Origin: an uncultured Planctomycetota bacterium
GTDB lineage: Bacteria > Planctomycetota > Phycisphaerae > SM23-33
Direction: 5' to 3'
Assembly (NCBI GenBank): GCA_903892515.1
Contig: CAITIS010000087.1
Location: 1 to 64,000, forward strand
DNA: 64,000 bases
Below are positions 62,170-64,000 of this stretch, in pieces. A model generated the notes under the pieces. The model worked only from the letters and a program-made list of their open reading frames with translations. It did not search any database and had not been told where the DNA came from. Position numbers and translations under genes: made by a program. The stretch's first letter is position 1, and each line of letters begins with the position of its first letter.

Positions 62170-63747
62170 ATGGTAATCAATCAGAAATCACGCAGTGCGC
62201 AAGGGCTGACAAGCTCGGTGGCGATGGAGACGTTGGAGTCCCGGCTGATGCTGAGCGCGTCGCTGAGCATGGCCGACTTTTATCCGCTGGTCGATCTCAG
62301 CCAGTATACCTATTCGTTGAAGCGCGACGACGGAAGCTCGGCGACGTTGGTCCGAGATGTGGCCGCTGGCGCGGATGCCGGCACGTTCGCCTTGACAGAT
62401 ACAATTGACGCCACGTTCGATTCGGCCAAGCTGTTGAGTCGCGATGCCGATGGCACTCATCTGCTTATCCAGAGCTGGGGCATTTTCGATGGCGACGGAA
62501 CCCAGATCGGAACCGATTTCCTGCTGTACGATCCGGCCTCACCGGCCACGATCTTCCCCGCAACGATGCAGGTCGGGTCGGAGTTCGCCGATCTGAGCAG
62601 CTTTGAACACTACCACACCGACAGCGTCTACGATGCGAGCAACCCCTTCCCTGACGTAGCCACGATCCAGGCGATGGACGACCTGGGGGCCGGCACGTTG
62701 GCCATTGAGGTCAGGGCGCTGGGCTTTTATGACACCGTAGTCGGCTCCGGCGCAGGCCGCGATACGTTTACGACGCTGAATCTCAGCATCGGCACCACCA
62801 TGGTTGAGCAGGGCAGCCAGATCAGTCGCGACAACTACGTGCTGGCCTTGAGCGAGAACTTCGGCCAGGTCAGCCGTTCGTTGGACTGGTCGATCCTAAG
62901 CAAGTCCGGCGGCGTGACGACGCGGCTGACTGGCAACGAGCAGAGCGACCTGGTGGCCGGCTGGGTGCCTGACCAGGCGATGAAGCATGTGCATGTCGGC
63001 TCCAAGGGTGTGAGCTATCAGGACGCGGCCAACAACAAAGTGACCGTGTCGATAACCGGCGGCGGTTCGGGCGATCTGTTCTTCGCCAGCGACGCCGACT
63101 TGGCCGACGCGACGAGCCTGTCCATGGCTAACACCAGTTCACGCAGCACGTTTAACGTCACCGTGGCTAAGAATGGCACGACCAACATCAATGATGTCCG
63201 GCTGCACAGTTCGCTGGGCACCTTTAATGCTGCCAAGTTGAATCTTCTCGATAGCTTCGTGGCCGACAGCGGCACGGGCATTTCGACCATCAAATTCAAC
63301 GACGTCAGTGGCGAGATGACGCTGAGCAAAACCGACAAGATGATCAGCACGAACATGACCTTCCGCAAGGTTGACGCTCTGACGCTGCAGACCGAGGGCA
63401 GGATCGGTTCGCTCTCCGCGGCGGCGTTGATCGACTCCACGATCGGCGTGGGGATCGACGTGGGCAGTGTTGATCGCGACAACCCCACCTTGGGCAGCGA
63501 GTTCACGGAGAAGGGCGCCAAGAACAAGGTGACGCTGACCACCCTGACGCTGACGGGGCTGACCGAAGCAGGCACCACCACGTATATGTCCGGCACGAAC
63601 ATCGCAGCCTACGGAATCCAGACTGTCAAGTTTGGCGCCAAGAACAAGACGGTGGACGACTCGATGATCAGGACCACCCTCCAGAGCAAGATCACCAACG
63701 CCCCAGTTACGGCCTTGGCCGATTGGTTCACGAAAATTCCTGCCTAG
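62170..63747 (+). CDS. Second LEPR-XLL exported protein
   Basis: The protein is 525 residues. AMETLESRLMLSAS (about residues 19-32) is the LEPR-XLL motif, close to that of the 1410-residue protein. The rest is beta-rich and Ser/Thr/Asp-rich with few cysteines and weakly repeated segments in the C-terminal half (KVTLTTLTLTGL, KVDALTLQTEGRIGS). It is presumably a surface or matrix protein next to an exopolysaccharide cluster. ATG 62170 is chosen over 62161 because the AGGAGA site lies directly against 62161. A strong terminator follows. Confidence 0.75.
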   Translation: MVINQKSRSAQGLTSSVAMETLESRLMLSASLSMADFYPLVDLSQYTYSLKRDDGSSATLVRDVAAGADAGTFALTDTIDATFDSAKLLSRDADGTHLLIQSWGIFDGDGTQIGTDFLLYDPASPATIFPATMQVGSEFADLSSFEHYHTDSVYDASNPFPDVATIQAMDDLGAGTLAIEVRALGFYDTVVGSGAGRDTFTTLNLSIGTTMVEQGSQISRDNYVLALSENFGQVSRSLDWSILSKSGGVTTRLTGNEQSDLVAGWVPDQAMKHVHVGSKGVSYQDAANNKVTVSITGGGSGDLFFASDADLADATSLSMANTSSRSTFNVTVAKNGTTNINDVRLHSSLGTFNAAKLNLLDSFVADSGTGISTIKFNDVSGEMTLSKTDKMISTNMTFRKVDALTLQTEGRIGSLSAAALIDSTIGVGIDVGSVDRDNPTLGSEFTEKGAKNKVTLTTLTLTGLTEAGTTTYMSGTNIAAYGIQTVKFGAKNKTVDDSMIRTTLQSKITNAPVTALADWFTKIPA

Positions 63748-63769
63748 AACGGCCAAGTTTACGACTCCA

Positions 63770-63804
63770 AGACGCTCCCTTTTGCGAGGGAGCGTCTTCT
63801 TTTT
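63770..63804 (+). terminator. Rho-independent terminator
   Basis: agacgctccct (63770-63780) and agggagcgtct (63787-63797) form an 11-base-pair stem around tttgcg, followed by tctttttt. Confidence 0.9.
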
Positions 63805-63904
63805 TGCGCATCTCGTGCGTGCGCCAACGTGCAAATGCTTTTCCGATGCTGGTTCTGGCCGTATGCTACCGGCCGATTGATCTTCCATGATGGAGTGTCT
63901 TTTC

Positions 63905-64000
63905 ATGAGTTCACCCGTGTATCGCGATGGCCGGCAGGGCGTGGACGTTCGTGTCGCCGATCTCCTTGGCCGGATGACGGTCCAGCAGAAGGTTGGGCAG
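63905..64000 (+). CDS. Glycoside hydrolase family 3-like protein (partial, 5' end)
   Basis: Only 32 codons are in the window. VDVRVADLLGRMTVQQKVGQ is the typical opening of GH3 beta-glucosidase-type enzymes (VRVxDLLxRMTxxEKxGQ). GGAG lies about nine bases before the ATG. The frame continues past the right edge, so the catalytic residues cannot be seen. It fits the polysaccharide-degrading character of the region. Confidence 0.75.
   Translation, partial: MSSPVYRDGRQGVDVRVADLLGRMTVQQKVGQ

Noticed and set aside
1-64000. CRISPR array, prophage or transposon.
   Set aside because: No regular direct-repeat array, integrase, transposase or phage structural gene was seen; the repeats present are palindromic intergenic elements.

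Overview
The window looks like a GC-rich, probably anaerobic member of the Planctomycetota, most likely near Phycisphaerae. Four things point there: two secreted proteins with the LEPR-XLL motif (LESRVML, LESRLML) near the N-terminus; a PEP-CTERM-type protein; the small basic protein family shared by planctomycetes, verrucomicrobia and chlamydiae; and many URO-D-like, Gfo/Idh/MocA and TIM-barrel sugar-metabolism genes with secreted glycosidase-like proteins. Taxonomy is inferred from gene content only. I saw no rRNA, tRNA, CRISPR array, transposase or phage gene.

Layout. 0.3-10.5 kb: DNA polymerase IV, a large secreted carbohydrate-active protein, a SprT-like metallopeptidase, an oxidoreductase, a methyltransferase and an AIF-like flavoprotein. 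10.7-18.7 kb (minus strand): a tightly overlapping operon in which an HTH-plus-PTS-EIIA regulator is translationally coupled to a hydrogenase-4-like membrane complex (HyfB, C, E, F, a NuoC/D-type large subunit and a fused ferredoxin/NuoB subunit). The large subunit appears to have lost all four [NiFe] ligand cysteines. 19.4-20.8 kb: an HU-like protein, a 27-residue lysine-rich peptide gene and a small secreted protein. 21.4-27.5 kb: a HydC-HydB-HydA [FeFe]-hydrogenase operon whose HydB is fused to a complete GltD/NfnL-like NADPH:FAD module, then a lone response regulator. 27.5-48 kb: an MFS transporter, PEP-CTERM protein, GlmS, two URO-D-like proteins, a sugar isomerase-like protein, aminotransferase, small basic protein, GH42-like protein, TyrRS, methyltransferase, thioredoxin-like protein and another secreted glycosidase-like protein. 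48-52.5 kb: a hybrid histidine kinase translationally coupled to a REC-HD-GYP protein. 52.6-63.7 kb: a 1410-residue LEPR-XLL protein, an exopolysaccharide cluster (Wza-like, Wzc-like kinase with a Gly-Tyr tail, CpsB-like phosphatase) and a second LEPR-XLL protein. The right edge cuts a GH3-like gene.

How it may work together (inference): the cell degrades polysaccharides and ferments. The bifurcating hydrogenase would balance NADH, NADPH and ferredoxin, and the pseudo-hydrogenase complex could conserve energy from low-potential electrons by moving ions without making H2. The most interesting candidates are that cofactor-less complex with its PTS-type regulator and the HydB-GltD fusion. Many intergenic spaces hold inverted-repeat elements, several apparently related.
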